Source of the DNA: Sclerotiophoma versabilis
Lineage: Eukaryota > Ascomycota > Dothideomycetes > Pleosporales > Didymellaceae
DNA: 64,000 bases
Direction: 5' to 3'
Assembly: GCA_012274445.1 (NCBI GenBank)
Contig: JAAROD010000014.1
Location: 303,001-367,000, forward strand
Part shown: one piece after another, positions 48,059 to 57,899 of the stretch
Position numbering within the stretch: position 1 is the stretch's first letter
Layout of the letters: each line of letters opens with the position of its first letter
Notes under the pieces: model-generated
The model's input: only the letters and a program-made list of their open reading frames with translations
The model's database searches: none
What the model was told of the DNA's origin: nothing
Translations under genes and position numbers: made by a program

Positions 48059-48074
48059 GTGGGAAGCAACGTAG

Positions 48075-48100
48075 ACAACAACAACAACAACAAACAAACA
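48075..48100. repeat. (CAA)n microsatellite
   Basis: Run of CAACAACAACAACAACAA followed by CAAACAAACAG. Confidence 0.85.
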
Positions 48101-48165
48101 GCACGTAAGATGTGAGGGTCCTGCTACCTACGTCCATGCAAGCGCTATGCTAGGCTAGGCTAGCG

Positions 48166-48200
48166 TGTGCATTGGCTGCGTGTGCATTGGCTGCGTGTGC
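48166..48200. repeat. 15-bp tandem repeat
   Basis: TGTGCATTGGCTGCG occurs twice in a row followed by a partial third copy, preceded by a GCTAG-rich run. Confidence 0.8.
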
Positions 48201-48459
48201 ATGTCAAAATGCCATCCGACAGCCCTCGTAGTACATCTTCACGGTGTTAAGCAACGCAATGCAAGAAACAAAGCATCGACCTATCAATTATGGAAAAGCG
48301 CTTCTGATCAACTTCGAAAAATCTATATTGTCTTCAATCTATGTGAAGACCACAGCTGTGGGTCTCGTTGGTCTCGATAGCGCACAATCAGTATCTCATG
48401 TCTTTGCGGAAAGGCAGAAAAAGGTTGGTGGTGGGTTCTGTGTTTGTATTTTGGAACCA

Positions 48460-48520
48460 GCGCGGTATTCTATGCGCGGTATTCTATGCGCGGTCTACTA
48501 TGTATGCGCGGTCTATGCTG
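48460..48520. repeat. 14-bp GCGCGGTATTCTAT tandem repeat
   Basis: Four imperfect copies built on GCGCGGT(A/C)T(T/A)CTAT, drifting to the right into GCGCGGTCTATG. Confidence 0.75.
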
Positions 48521-48684
48521 ATGTGTGCTGATGTGTCCATCTACAGTGATTTACGCTGATCTAACTGATCTGACTGATCTGCGCAGATTTATTCTGATTC
48601 ATGAGCAGTCTATGTGTCTGTACTGATGCTTGATGTACAGCAATGGACGCCAACCTGCACCAATCACACACATGCTTATGCAGT

Positions 48685-49894
48685 CTAGAGCTCCTTGTTG
48701 GGCACGCCGCCCGGCAGGGTCTCGACCTTCTCGCGGAACAGCTTCTCGGCGCGCTGCCAGACGGGGGTGGTGTGGCGGTCCTTGAGGGCCAGCAGGCTCG
48801 GCAGCAGGGCGTTGCTGAAGGCCTCGGACGACTCGCGCGGCAGGGCCGAGGGCAGGTGGTCGATGGAGATGACGGACAGCTGCGGGCCGTTGGCGGGGAC
48901 GTCAACCTTGACGGTGGGCTTGTCGAAGGTGGTGTTGATGTCGTAGATGGGGATGGGGTTGTGCGGGTTGGTGGTGTCGCAGCTGACGTCGCAGACGACG
49001 CTGAGGCGGCGGGCGGGCGAGTCGAGGCTCGCGCGGTCGACAAACGGCGGGATGGGCTTGGACAGGTAGATGCAGTTGACGAAGATGTCCGACTCGACAA
49101 TGTCCGGGTAGGGCCCGTCGCGCTCCTTGGTCTCGGCAAGGTCCCACTTCTTGATCTCGCCGCAGCCGACCTTCTCGAGCAGGTCAACGGCGCCCGAGCC
49201 GCAGCGGCCGAGGGCGCCCAGGACCAGGCTGGTGGGCTTGCGGCCGGCGACCTTTTCTCCGGCGGCGACGTCGTCCTTGAGCTGGGCGATCAGGTCGCTC
49301 TCGGTGTTGTAGTAGCCGCGGCCGTCGGTGAAGGCCTCGATGCCGGGCAGGGGCTCGCCGTTGGGGTGGGTGAGCTGCCAGGCCCAGGTCTGGTGCGGTC
49401 AGCAGGGGTCGGGGCTGCGGGGACGGGCTGGCTACCTTGATGGCCAGGGCAGCGCCCGCAAAGCCGGCGTGGTAGCCAAAGGCGGCGACGCGGCGGCCCG
49501 AGTCGTCCTGCAGGAACTCGAGGTCGTACAGGACGCCGCCGCCGCGGGGGAAGCGGGCGAGGACCCTGTCCCAGCCGGCCTGCTGCTTGTAGCAGTGGGC
49601 AAAGTGGACCATGGTGTGCTCGAGCGGCCACTCCTCCTCGGGCAGCTCCTTCAGGCCGATGATGATGTGGTCGCGCGGCGCCTGGGTCCACGAGCCCTCG
49701 TCGACGAGGGTGGCGCCGGCCTGCTCGAACTCGCTGTCCTTGAAGATGCGCTCGTAGTCGGGGTTGGTGGGGCTGCGCTCGACGTTGACCGTGTAGCCGG
49801 CAGCGATGAGCTTCGCGGTCGTCGCGGGCGTGAGGCAGGAGCGGTGCTCGAACGGCTTGGCCTCGGCGCGGGCGTGCAGCGTGGGGAAGGACAT
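48685..49894 (-). CDS. LYS1: Saccharopine dehydrogenase (NAD+, L-lysine-forming)
   Basis: A 387-residue enzyme for the last step of the fungal alpha-aminoadipate pathway: saccharopine + NAD+ to L-lysine + 2-oxoglutarate. Two exons, 49894-49436 and 49389-48685, join as GAALAIKTWAWQLTHPNGEP. The N-terminal alanine-dehydrogenase-like domain contains HRSCLTPATTAKL, the catalytic Lys82 in IIGLKELPEE and His100 in VHFAHCYK. The NAD-binding part includes LVLGALGRCGSGAVDLL, then CDVSCDTTNPHNPIPIY. Size agrees with yeast Lys1. The C terminus is NKEL, not a standard peroxisomal targeting tripeptide. Coding DNA is very GC-rich with C/G at third positions, unlike most genes in this window. The gene is divergent from the SulP transporter, with tandem repeats right before its start codon. 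Confidence 0.95.
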
Positions 49895-49930
49895 GTTGGG
49901 CGGTTGGGCGGTTGGGCGGTTGGGCGGTCG
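49895..49930. repeat. GTTGGGCG octamer repeat at the LYS1 start
   Basis: About four copies of GTTGGGCG directly abut the LYS1 ATG; on the coding strand this is a C-rich leader. The spaced GGG runs on the plus strand could form a G-quadruplex. Confidence 0.85.
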
Positions 49931-49955
49931 GGGTGTCGGGGATGGCGGTGGGACG

Positions 49956-50060
49956 GCGGTGCTGCGCGGGTTATGAGTGCGGTGCTGCGCGGGTTATGAA
50001 TGCGGTGCTGCGCGGGTTATGAATGCGGTGCTGCGCGGGTTATAAGTGCTGTGCTGCGCG
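49956..50060. repeat. 23-bp tandem repeat, about 4.5 copies
   Basis: Tandem GCGGTGCTGCGCGGGTTATG plus three more bases, at 49956, 49979, 50002 and 50025, with a degraded fifth copy. It sits in the promoter gap between LYS1 and the SulP transporter. Confidence 0.9.
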
Positions 50061-50584
50061 ATCGGAGTGTCAATGGCGGCGCGGAGCAAATGACGATGAC
50101 TCCCGACTGTTTTTTGAGCGCCGTGCTGCACTCCGAGCCGCGCTACTGCAGGGCAGCAGCACCAAGACCCCAGCGCTGCAGTCGGCTGCTCAGGCCAACG
50201 TTTGCTGCGCCGTCTCGTCGATGCTCTCCAACAGGCCAATCTGCTGCCTCGCACCCAGACCTGCTGACCCCCCAGACCCGATGACATAACAGCCATGGCG
50301 GGGTCTAGACGGGCGCACGTGCCTGGGCCGACTGACCGCAGCGGCCTCGAGGCGCGGGAGAGGCTTGAGCTGGCCGTCATCGCGGTCGGCTAGCGATCTT
50401 CAAAAATACGAGTCTGCTTAAAGCCGCGGTCCGCCCTCCGCTGCCTCTCCAGCGCCATGGAGCGGCCCAGCATAGCCAGCCACTGTCTTCTGCACCCGTC
50501 TTCTGCGCCTGTCCTCTGCCCCCGTGCTCTGCGCTGAACAGCCGAACAGGGATAGGCGGCATCTGAGCCTGCCCGAAGCCTGCC
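50061..50584. promoter_or_regulatory. LYS1 / SulP divergent intergenic region, right part
   Basis: GC-rich sequence before the SulP ATG; it must hold that gene's promoter. No clear TATA box or factor site was recognised, and open frames here are shadows of high GC content. Confidence 0.35.
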
Positions 50585-51772
50585 ATGCACATGCCTCTCG
50601 ACGCGCCCGAGCGAGGCCATTCGCGCGCCTCGTCGACGGCCAGCGCCCGCCACGCCCACACGCCCGCGACTCCCAGCCAGCTGCGCCAGACGCATGTGCC
50701 CTCGGACCGCTCGAGCAGCCCGGAGGAGACGATGCACCGCCCGCGACGGCAGTCGTACTACGCCGACGAGCAGCAGCAGGACGCGGCCACGCCCGCAGCC
50801 TACGACATGGACGTCGACATGTCCGCCGGCGAGCCCAACGCGCGCTCCCGCCTGCTCGACGCCGCCCAGAGCGACGACTGGAGCCCCCGGCCGGGCGTGG
50901 TGCGCAACTACGGCAGCTTCGCAGGCAGCATCCACTCGGACCACAGCTTCGGCCGCGCCTTCCCAGGCACCTCGCGCTCCGCCGCCGGCGAGGGAGAGGC
51001 GCCCGACGCAGCACACGCCCTGCTGGGCCACGCCTTGGCCGACTCGGTCATGAGCAGCGGGGACCGCACCAAGATGGGCACCACGCGCTGGCTCGCCGAA
51101 CGCCACGGCATCAAGAGCCAGCGCATGATGTACCTGCAGTACTACCTCCCCGTCCTCAACTGGACCCGCCAGTACAAGTGGCGCTACCTCAAGGGCGACC
51201 TCGTCGCCGCCATCACCATGGCCTCCTTCTACATCCCCATGGCCCTCTCCTACGCCTCCAACCTGGCCCACCTGCCGCCCGTCCACGGCCTCTACAGCTT
51301 CGCCATCAACCCGCTCATCTACGCCATCCTGGGCACCTGTCCGCAGATGATTGTCGGCCCCGAAGCCCCCGGCTCCTTGCTGGTCGGCGAGATTGTGCGC
51401 GAGAACATCAAAAAGGGCGCTTCCGGCGAGATGGACGGCAGGCTGAATGCTGAGATTGCCGGCATAGTCACCTGCATGGCCGGCGGCTTCATCTTCCTGG
51501 CCGGCCTCTTCCGACTCGGCTTCCTGGACAACGTGCTGAGCCGGCCGTTCCTGCGGGGCTTCATCAGCGCCATCGGCGTCGTCATCTTCATCGACCAGCT
51601 GATACCCGAGACCGGTCTTGCGCGACTGGCCGCCAAGCATGTCGCCCACGGCAGCTCGCTGGACAAGCTGGTCTTCCTCGTCAGGAATATCCACCGCGCC
51701 CACAAGCTCACCTGTGCCATGTCCTTCACCGCCTTTGCCATCATCATGTTCTTCCGGTCCGTCATGCCCCTC

Positions 51773-51871
<99 letters not shown>

Positions 51872-53185
51872 CCTCTGCTAACTGCCCGCAGCGAGTTCAA
51901 GAAGCGCCTGCAGCCCCGCTACCCCAGCGTTGCCTACATCCCGGACCGCTTTGTCGTCGTCGTCCTCTCCGCAATCCTCACCTGGCACTACCGCCTGGAC
52001 GAGCACGGCCTCGCTGTCCTGGGCGACGTCAACTCCAGCGGCTCGCTCTTCTCCGTCCACTTCCCCTTTGACACGTCGCACGTAAAGTATGTCGGCGACG
52101 CCGTCAACACGGGTCTGATCATCGCCCTGCTCGGCTTCTTCGAGTCCAGCGTCGCCGCAAAGTCGCTCGGCAGCGGCGACTTGCAGAAAGACGGCGTCCA
52201 GCTCCCACTGAGTGCTAACAGAGAACTCATAGCCCTGGGAACAGCCAACATCACCGGCGGCCTCTTCATGGCACTCCCTGCCTTTGGCGGCTACGGCCGC
52301 AGCAAAGTCAACGCCAGCACCGGCGGCCTGACGCCCATGTCCAACATCTTCCTCAGCCTCATCACCATCCTCAGCACCGTCTTCCTGCTCCCGTACTTCT
52401 ACTTCCTCCCCAAGGGCGTCCTCTGCGCCATGGTCAGCGTCGTGGCATACAGCCTGGTCGAAGAAGCCCCGCACGACATAAAATTCTTCCTCAAAATAAG
52501 AGGCTGGTCCGAACTGCTGCTCATGGGTCTTATTTTCTGCATCACCATCATCTGGGACCTCAAGCGCGGCATCGGCGTCGGCATCGGCCTCTCCATCCTC
52601 CGCCTCATCAAGCACTCGGTGCGTCCGCGCATCCAGATCCTCGGCCGCGTCCCCGGCACCACCAACCAATTCGCCAACGCCGAGCTCTCCCCCGACAGCC
52701 TCGAATTTGTCGAAGGCTGCCTGATTGTCAAGATCCCCGAGCCACTCACCTTTGCCAACACGGGCAATCTCCGTAGCCGCCTGAGCCGCCTCGAAGACCA
52801 CGGCACCGGCGCCGCCCACCCCGCCCTGCCACGCATCCGCCGCAAAGAGCACAACAAGAACGTCGTCTTTGACGTCCACGGCGTCACCTCGCTTGACGGC
52901 GCAGGCGCGCAGGTGCTCGCTGAGATTGTGCAGGGCTATCGCAGGCGGGGCGTGCGTGTCTTCTTCTGCCGCGTGCCCCCCGAGCACAGCCTCGTCTTCC
53001 AATTGTTCGAGACGTCGGGCATCGTGGACATGTGCGGCGGCCGCAGGCACTTTGTCAAGAGCGTCGAGGAGGCCCTGCGCATGGCCGATCTAGAGCGCTT
53101 GACTGAGGAGATGGGGAGCGAGGCGGGGAGTAGGAGTGAAGCGGGGGAAAGTAGTCGCGCACCCAGCGGGTTAGGCGTACACTAA
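50585..53185 (+). CDS. SulP family anion (sulfate) transporter with STAS domain
   Basis: An anion transporter of the SulP family, 821 residues if the 135-nt intron 51757-51891 is removed (exons 50585-51756 and 51892-53185), or 866 if it is retained. A hydrophilic N-terminal region of about 190 residues precedes the membrane domain, which starts near LPVLNWTRQYKWRYLKGDLVA; this layout resembles the yeast YGR125W/YPR003C group rather than SUL1/SUL2. Membrane-domain marks are YASNLAHLPPVHGLYSF, IVGPEAPGSLLVGEIV, PFLRGFISAIGVVIFIDQL and GALPAFGGYG-like ALPAFGGYGRSKVNAST. A C-terminal STAS domain includes NVVFDVHGVTSLDGAGAQVL. Splicing gives FFREFKKRLQPRYP. The intron is nearly all (AC)n, has a CTAAC branch site and CCCGCAG acceptor, but an unusual GTCCGT donor. 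Coding DNA is very GC-rich. The transported ion is inferred. Confidence 0.9.
51775..51868. repeat. (AC)47 microsatellite inside the SulP gene
   Basis: Ninety-four bases of perfect AC dinucleotide, within the predicted intron. In the coding frame it would read as alternating His-Thr without a stop, so intron retention would not truncate the protein. Confidence 0.95.
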
Positions 53186-53350
53186 TCCACCATCAATATC
53201 GCTGCTTTGATTCGACGATGAATCAAGCACACAACGCAATCACACTAGACACTCCATAAGACCTAAGACGACGCAGAAGTAAAACTCCAGTAAAACTCCA
53301 TACAACCTCTCCTACTCACGCATTCGCCCTCGATGGCCATTTTCATGTTG

Positions 53351-53396
53351 TATCGCATTGTATCGCATTGTATTGCATTGTATTGCATTGTATAGC
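53351..53396. repeat. 10-bp TAT(C/T)GCATTG tandem repeat
   Basis: Four full copies, two TATCGCATTG then two TATTGCATTG, with a degraded fifth copy running into TATAGCATAGCATGGCAT. Confidence 0.85.
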
Positions 53397-53695
53397 ATAG
53401 CATGGCATATGTAGAGGCGTTTTGTTTAGAAAAGTTTGGTTTGCCATCCATCTCACTTTACTCCAACGAATCTATGATACATTCATGTCCACATTCACTC
53501 TAGAAATCCACATTCACTTCCTTAACACTACCTACCTAACTAGATAATTGTTTGTTCTGCGGTGATTGGTGATTGGAAGTGATGGACTTGTATAGTAATG
53601 ATGATAATTATAACAGTAATAGACTGTTAGTTATACATATAATAGTAGTAGTACTATTACACACAAGTACTACACACATAACACATGGGCAAATT

Positions 53696-53715
53696 ATAAA
53701 TAAATAAATAAATAA
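53696..53715. repeat. (TAAA)n microsatellite
   Basis: Five tetranucleotide units of ATAAATAAATAA type. Confidence 0.8.
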
Positions 53716-53780
53716 TTCACGGATACAAGTACAGTCATGTTTACATCACTCCCACGTCTCCTCCCGCTCTAGTCCTGATA

Positions 53781-53812
<32 letters not shown>

Positions 53813-53847
53813 GCTTACTTGCTTACTTATTTGCTTGCTTGCTTGCT
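53781..53847. repeat. (GCTT)n microsatellite
   Basis: About sixteen GCTT units interrupted by a few ACTT and ATTT variants. Confidence 0.88.
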
Positions 53848-54252
53848 GACACCCGCCCGGTTCCGTATGCCGCGCGCTGGGAAACAAACACCTAGTGAGA
53901 CATTCGTGACGAGATATCCGTGATGAGAAACTCGTAACGGGGTATTCAGGATGACGTTAGGACGAAATTCTGCACCGCCAATAGAAAAATATACTAGACA
54001 TGTCAAGCCGAGTAGACGTCTTGCTCTGCTTACTCCATGGGCATTCAAGGAAACCAAGTCAAGTGTCTACAAAAAGCAGAGAGAGAGAGAGAGGTAACTA
54101 GAGGCTTGTCTTCTTCTAGTACTCGGCTATTGGACCGTGGCTATAAAGAGTTGACTGGCGATGTGGTGAGCTGTCAGGAGGGCTACGCCCGCTTCGTCAT
54201 GCCTTTGCCATGTCATCCACGTCTTCGCGTATTCGCATCCCAATTCAACAGA

Positions 54253-55836
54253 CTAAACATGCACCTCCCGCGGCTCCTCATCCACACTGTAGTTCCTAAT
54301 CTTGTGATCCACACCCGTCACAGCAGCCATGTCCTCATCGGCAGCGACGTCAAAGTTGCGCCCGCGGTACTCGGGCCCTACAAACGTCAAGAGAATCACA
54401 TAGGCATACACACAGCCCATGAAAATGCAAATCACTAGCCCGTACTGGTACCGGCTGACCTTGCCCTTGGGCGGCAGCGGGAACTGCTCGCCGATGGTGG
54501 CTTCGATGGTCGAACTCGCGCTGGAAACTAGGTTGCCCAGCTGGTAACTCGTGCCGACGACGAACGTCCTGAACGAGCCGGGCGATAGCTCCATCAGATG
54601 GATGGGAATCACGCCCCAGGCGCCCTGGACGCAGAATTGCTGGAAAAAGGCCGCAGCGATGACGGCGTTGCTGCTGACGAAGGTGTAGGGGTACAGCAGT
54701 GCGCCGCCTAGGATGCACATGGTAATGATGCTGATGCGGCGGCCGAAGATGGAGGAGCAGTACCCCACGAGCGTGCCGCCGGTCATGGCGCCGAGGTTGG
54801 CGACGACCTGGGTGACGGTTACCTGGTTGGCGGAGAAGTTGTATTGGTTGGAGAGCATCGTGGGGTACAGGTCCTGGGAGCCGTGCGACATGAAGTTGAA
54901 CCCAGCCATGAGCAGGACCATGTAGATGAGCAGCAGCCAATGCTGTTTGAGTGCATGCTTACCTTCCTGCACGAACAAGGCGGCGGCATTGGGCTCTTCT
55001 TCGCGCAGGCGCTTGCGCTCCTGGTAGGCTTGCGTCTCGGGGAGACACAGTCGGAAGATGATGATGAGGACTGGGGGGCCGGCACCGAACCAGAACAGTG
55101 GACGCCAGCCGTGGCCGACCGTGTTGACGAAGGCACGGGCGAAGACGGTCGCGAGGAGATAGCCAAACGCATAGCCTTGCTGCAGCATACCGGAGATGAT
55201 TCCACGGGCGGCTTCGGGGCAGTCTTCGAGGGCTGTGAAATGTCAGCAATGAAGACAATCAGCACAATATGAGGCATACCAGTCGCAGCAGCGTTGCCGT
55301 ACAGACCACCCATGGCAATGCCAAACAACGCCCTCACACCGAGGAACTGCTCGTACGTCGAGCAAAACCCAGTGCCCAACTCCAACACAATGAACAAGAG
55401 GTTGTTGATGATGAAGGGCCACTTTCGTCCGTAGCGATCAGCAGCCAAACCAAAGATGATACTGCCGATCGATCTCAGCATCAGCACAAGGGTGATACCC
55501 CAGGTGATATCTGGGCGTGGGTTAGGCACATGTTTGTACAATGACAGTGTGGATCTTACCCTTCTTCGTTTTGTGAAAGGTCTCGGCCAGATCCTCGACT
55601 GTAAGCGATACAGTGAAGAAGTCGAAAGCGTCCCACGACCACGCAAAGAAGGCCACGAGGAAGAACATCCATTGCTGGAGGTTGAGCAGGCGCAGGAGGG
55701 CGATGGGGTTCTGCACTTTAGCCATAGCGGGCTTGAGCGTGGTGATGCGGGTCGCGGCGTAGCGACTGACAGTCATCTTCTCGTGCGGCGGCGGGACATA
55801 CTCGCGCTGCTCCGTGCTGTACTTTTCGTCTGCCAT
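54253..55836 (-). CDS. JEN1-like monocarboxylate:proton symporter (MFS, SHS family)
   Basis: A 495-residue twelve-helix transporter for lactate, pyruvate, acetate or related carboxylates at the plasma membrane. Three exons: 55836-55560, 55510-55280 and 55232-54253, joined as FHKTKKDITWGITLVL and GNAAATALEDCPEAARG. The N-terminal LLNLQQWMFFLVAFFAWSWDAFDFFTVSLTV block is characteristic of the JEN1 group. The family signature N-x-x-[ST]-H-x-[ST]-Q-D-x3-T is present exactly, as NFMSHGSQDLYPT. Also seen are AADRYGRKWPF after helix 2 and FGRRISII after helix 8. The start at 55836 (MADEKYSTEQREY) is preferred over an upstream in-frame extension without a sound start. In yeasts such genes are glucose-repressed and carboxylate-induced, but no site was verified here. 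Confidence 0.92.
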
Positions 55837-57198
55837 GGTGGGGTGTGCGTACCAGATAGCGAAACAAGCAAAGAATGGGGACTTGTCAAAGCGAACTCTG
55901 AGCAAAGAACTGATCGTCTAGAGTCCGGGGAACTGCCCACCTTTTAACGTCTCCCCAGAGCCCATCTTGACGCACTATTCCAGACGATCACCACTCACAT
56001 CGGCCAGAGAGCGCCTCGATTTGCTCTCACAAGCGTCGCGTGCAGCCCGCGGCCGTCGTCTTTCATCGTCGTGACGTCCCCACCCGTGCGCCCCCGCAAA
56101 GCTGCCCTCTCCGCCAATGAAGTGGGTGGGAACGCCTGGAGGTATTGCCGCTAGCAAGGACCAAGGTGTGCTAAGCGTTGCTTGGCACGTGCGCCCGAAA
56201 AGCTTGGTGCGCGCTGATGGGCTGGAGCTTCGGCTGACTTGTCCTGTCCGTCTGATCTGCTGATGAATCCCCGGCTGCATTTCAAGACGCCGTACTTTGT
56301 AGATCGGCAATTGAGCCTCAGCCTGATTGACCGCCTCTTACTTTGCTCTCAATCTTCAAAGGCAAGAATGCTGCAAACTTAAATTCGATAGTAGGCATGC
56401 GGGGAATGGTCTAGCGCCGCCAACACAACCGATACATCTCAGGTCCCCGATCGAACCTGGGGCAGACTCTGGGAACAAGTCCAAGTCGGAGATGGTGGTG
56501 GATAGAGAGCTTCATCCCGACTTTCTCCAGACCTCCGACTTTCGATAGCCTTGAATCGTCTTGTGCAGGTGCAGGCCTGTGGCTTGCATACGAACATGCG
56601 CCGGTGCTCACTCGGTGCGAGCGACTCATGCCATGCGGTCGGAGGTACAGCCAGTAGTTGAGAAAGCTCCGCGTCCGACACTGTTCTTCGCTTGGTCGAG
56701 CGACGAGCCGGGTCGAACGGCGGTGTCGGTGCTTGGCCGAAAGCGAGGCACCCTTTCCCCAGGTCCATTCACCCCGCATCTCTGCATTGAAAGAGAGGGA
56801 CGCAGCCTCGCAACTTCCTCTGAATCCCACGGCTCTTTTTGCTCTCGCGGGTGGTGCAATGCAGGTAACCGACGTCGCCCATGCTCACCTGGGAATACAC
56901 AATTATGTCCGCTGCGGTGCAGCCACTTCACCCGGCTCGCGAGACGTGCGTCGAGGCGCACTTGGCGATGCTTAGCTATATCATACTAACTCCAGCGCAA
57001 ATGCCTCGTACAACAAAGCTAGCATCAACATCAAGTACCACTCACCGGCATGCCTCAGTGCATTGAAATACGTCGAGGAACAGAGCGGTAGTAAGAACTA
57101 GAACGAGAAGAGTTGGATTTCTTGATTGATGACTCCTTGCTACATGCGCAAAATTCACCAATTCTCTATACCGTAGATCTCGGTTCTCAAAGGCCTGT
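55837..57198. other. Intergenic, no gene seen
   Basis: About 1.36 kb holding the JEN1-like promoter on its left and the 3' flank of the secreted-protein gene on its right. Many overlapping open frames at 56.4-56.98 kb on both strands resemble nothing. A tRNA-like B-box at about 56447-56463 was examined and rejected. Confidence 0.5.
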
Positions 57199-57899
57199 CT
57201 AGTACCTGATCTTGACGAACGTTTTTGTCTCGTTGGCCTTCAAGCTCTGTCCGTCAGGCAACAGTCTCAGGTAGAAGTATGGCTGGTTGTAGCTGCCAGG
57301 GCCACTCGCCTCCTGCCACTGTACACCCCATGTGGTAGTGTTGAAGCCACCGAGGAAGTATCCATCCTGCTTTACGTCACCAATGTAGTGTTCGTAGAGC
57401 GTTGGCGCGTCACCGTCGACCAGGTACAGAAGGCTGGCGTCGTAAGAATAGGGCGAGAGAGCGAGCGGTGTCCAGGCGATGCTTGTAGGGGCGCCGGCGC
57501 GGGTGAGTGCGGTGTTAGTCCACGCGTGAAGGCGAGAGTTCTGGCATTGAAGCGCTGTCTTGGCGAACTGGTTGTTCGACACAATGGTAATCTAGAGACA
57601 TCAGTGTCAGTGGAAGCGAGACTCATGAACTCCGGCAGACTCACATAGCCCCTGCGCATCACAGGGCCGGTTGCCGGGCTGTACGAGTACGAGTAGGCGT
57701 TGCTGTCACCCCAGCCCTCAATGTTGGCATTGTCGCTATTTGCGAGGTTCAGAATCCACGGTCCTGCATTGCCCGTCTCCTCGTTGTAAAGAGGATAGGA
57801 GGAGCAGTCGGCAGGGAGGGCTTTCGCAGTGATGTTGGGGAGAGCGAGGGTCGTGGGGAGAGCCACGGCGATGGCAGCGATGATGGATTGAAGAAGCAT
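57199..57899 (-). CDS. Small secreted protein of unknown family
   Basis: A 215-residue protein read as two exons, 57899-57645 and 57591-57199, joined as RRGYITIVSNNQF across a 53-nt GTGAGT..TAG intron. Residues 1-19 form a clean signal peptide (MLLQSIIAAIAVALPTTLA), so it enters the secretory pathway. The mature part is rich in Tyr, Ser, Asn and Gly (DSNAYSYSYSPATG, YFLGGFNTTTWGVQW), has few cysteines, one or two N-glycosylation sites (NTT, NET) and no anchor helix. The aromatic, alternating pattern suggests an all-beta fold, perhaps lectin-like or wall-associated; this is inference. I do not recognise a named family. An effector or cell-wall role is possible but not shown. Confidence 0.75.

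Larger units (their letters stand above)
47691..48684. other. Intergenic stretch dominated by tandem repeats
   Basis: About 1 kb between the 3' ends of the amylase and LYS1. It holds at least five different short tandem repeats (listed separately). Open frames on both strands follow the repeat periods and are not genes. Confidence 0.7.
53186..54252. other. AT-rich intergenic region with simple repeats
   Basis: About 1.07 kb between the convergent 3' ends of SulP and the JEN1-like gene. It holds several simple repeats (annotated separately) and no supported gene. Confidence 0.65.

Noticed and set aside
47690..48600. CRISPR-like array
   Set aside because: The repeats are contiguous minisatellites without unique spacers, in a eukaryotic genome.
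48643..49440. 265-codon plus-strand frame opposite LYS1
   Set aside because: Antisense shadow of GC-rich LYS1 coding DNA; composition is Gly/Val/Asp-rich with no motif.
50390..53050. Long minus-strand frames (437 and 390 codons) opposite the SulP gene
   Set aside because: They are antisense shadows of a very GC-rich coding region. Their translations are low-complexity Ala/Gly/Glu/Val without domains, while the plus strand gives a complete SulP/STAS protein.
56404..56480. tRNA-like A-box and B-box (GATCGAACC) on the plus strand
   Set aside because: The T arm has a mismatch and the wrong base at position 54, the D loop lacks its GG pair, and no matching acceptor stem can be drawn. At most a tRNA-derived relic.
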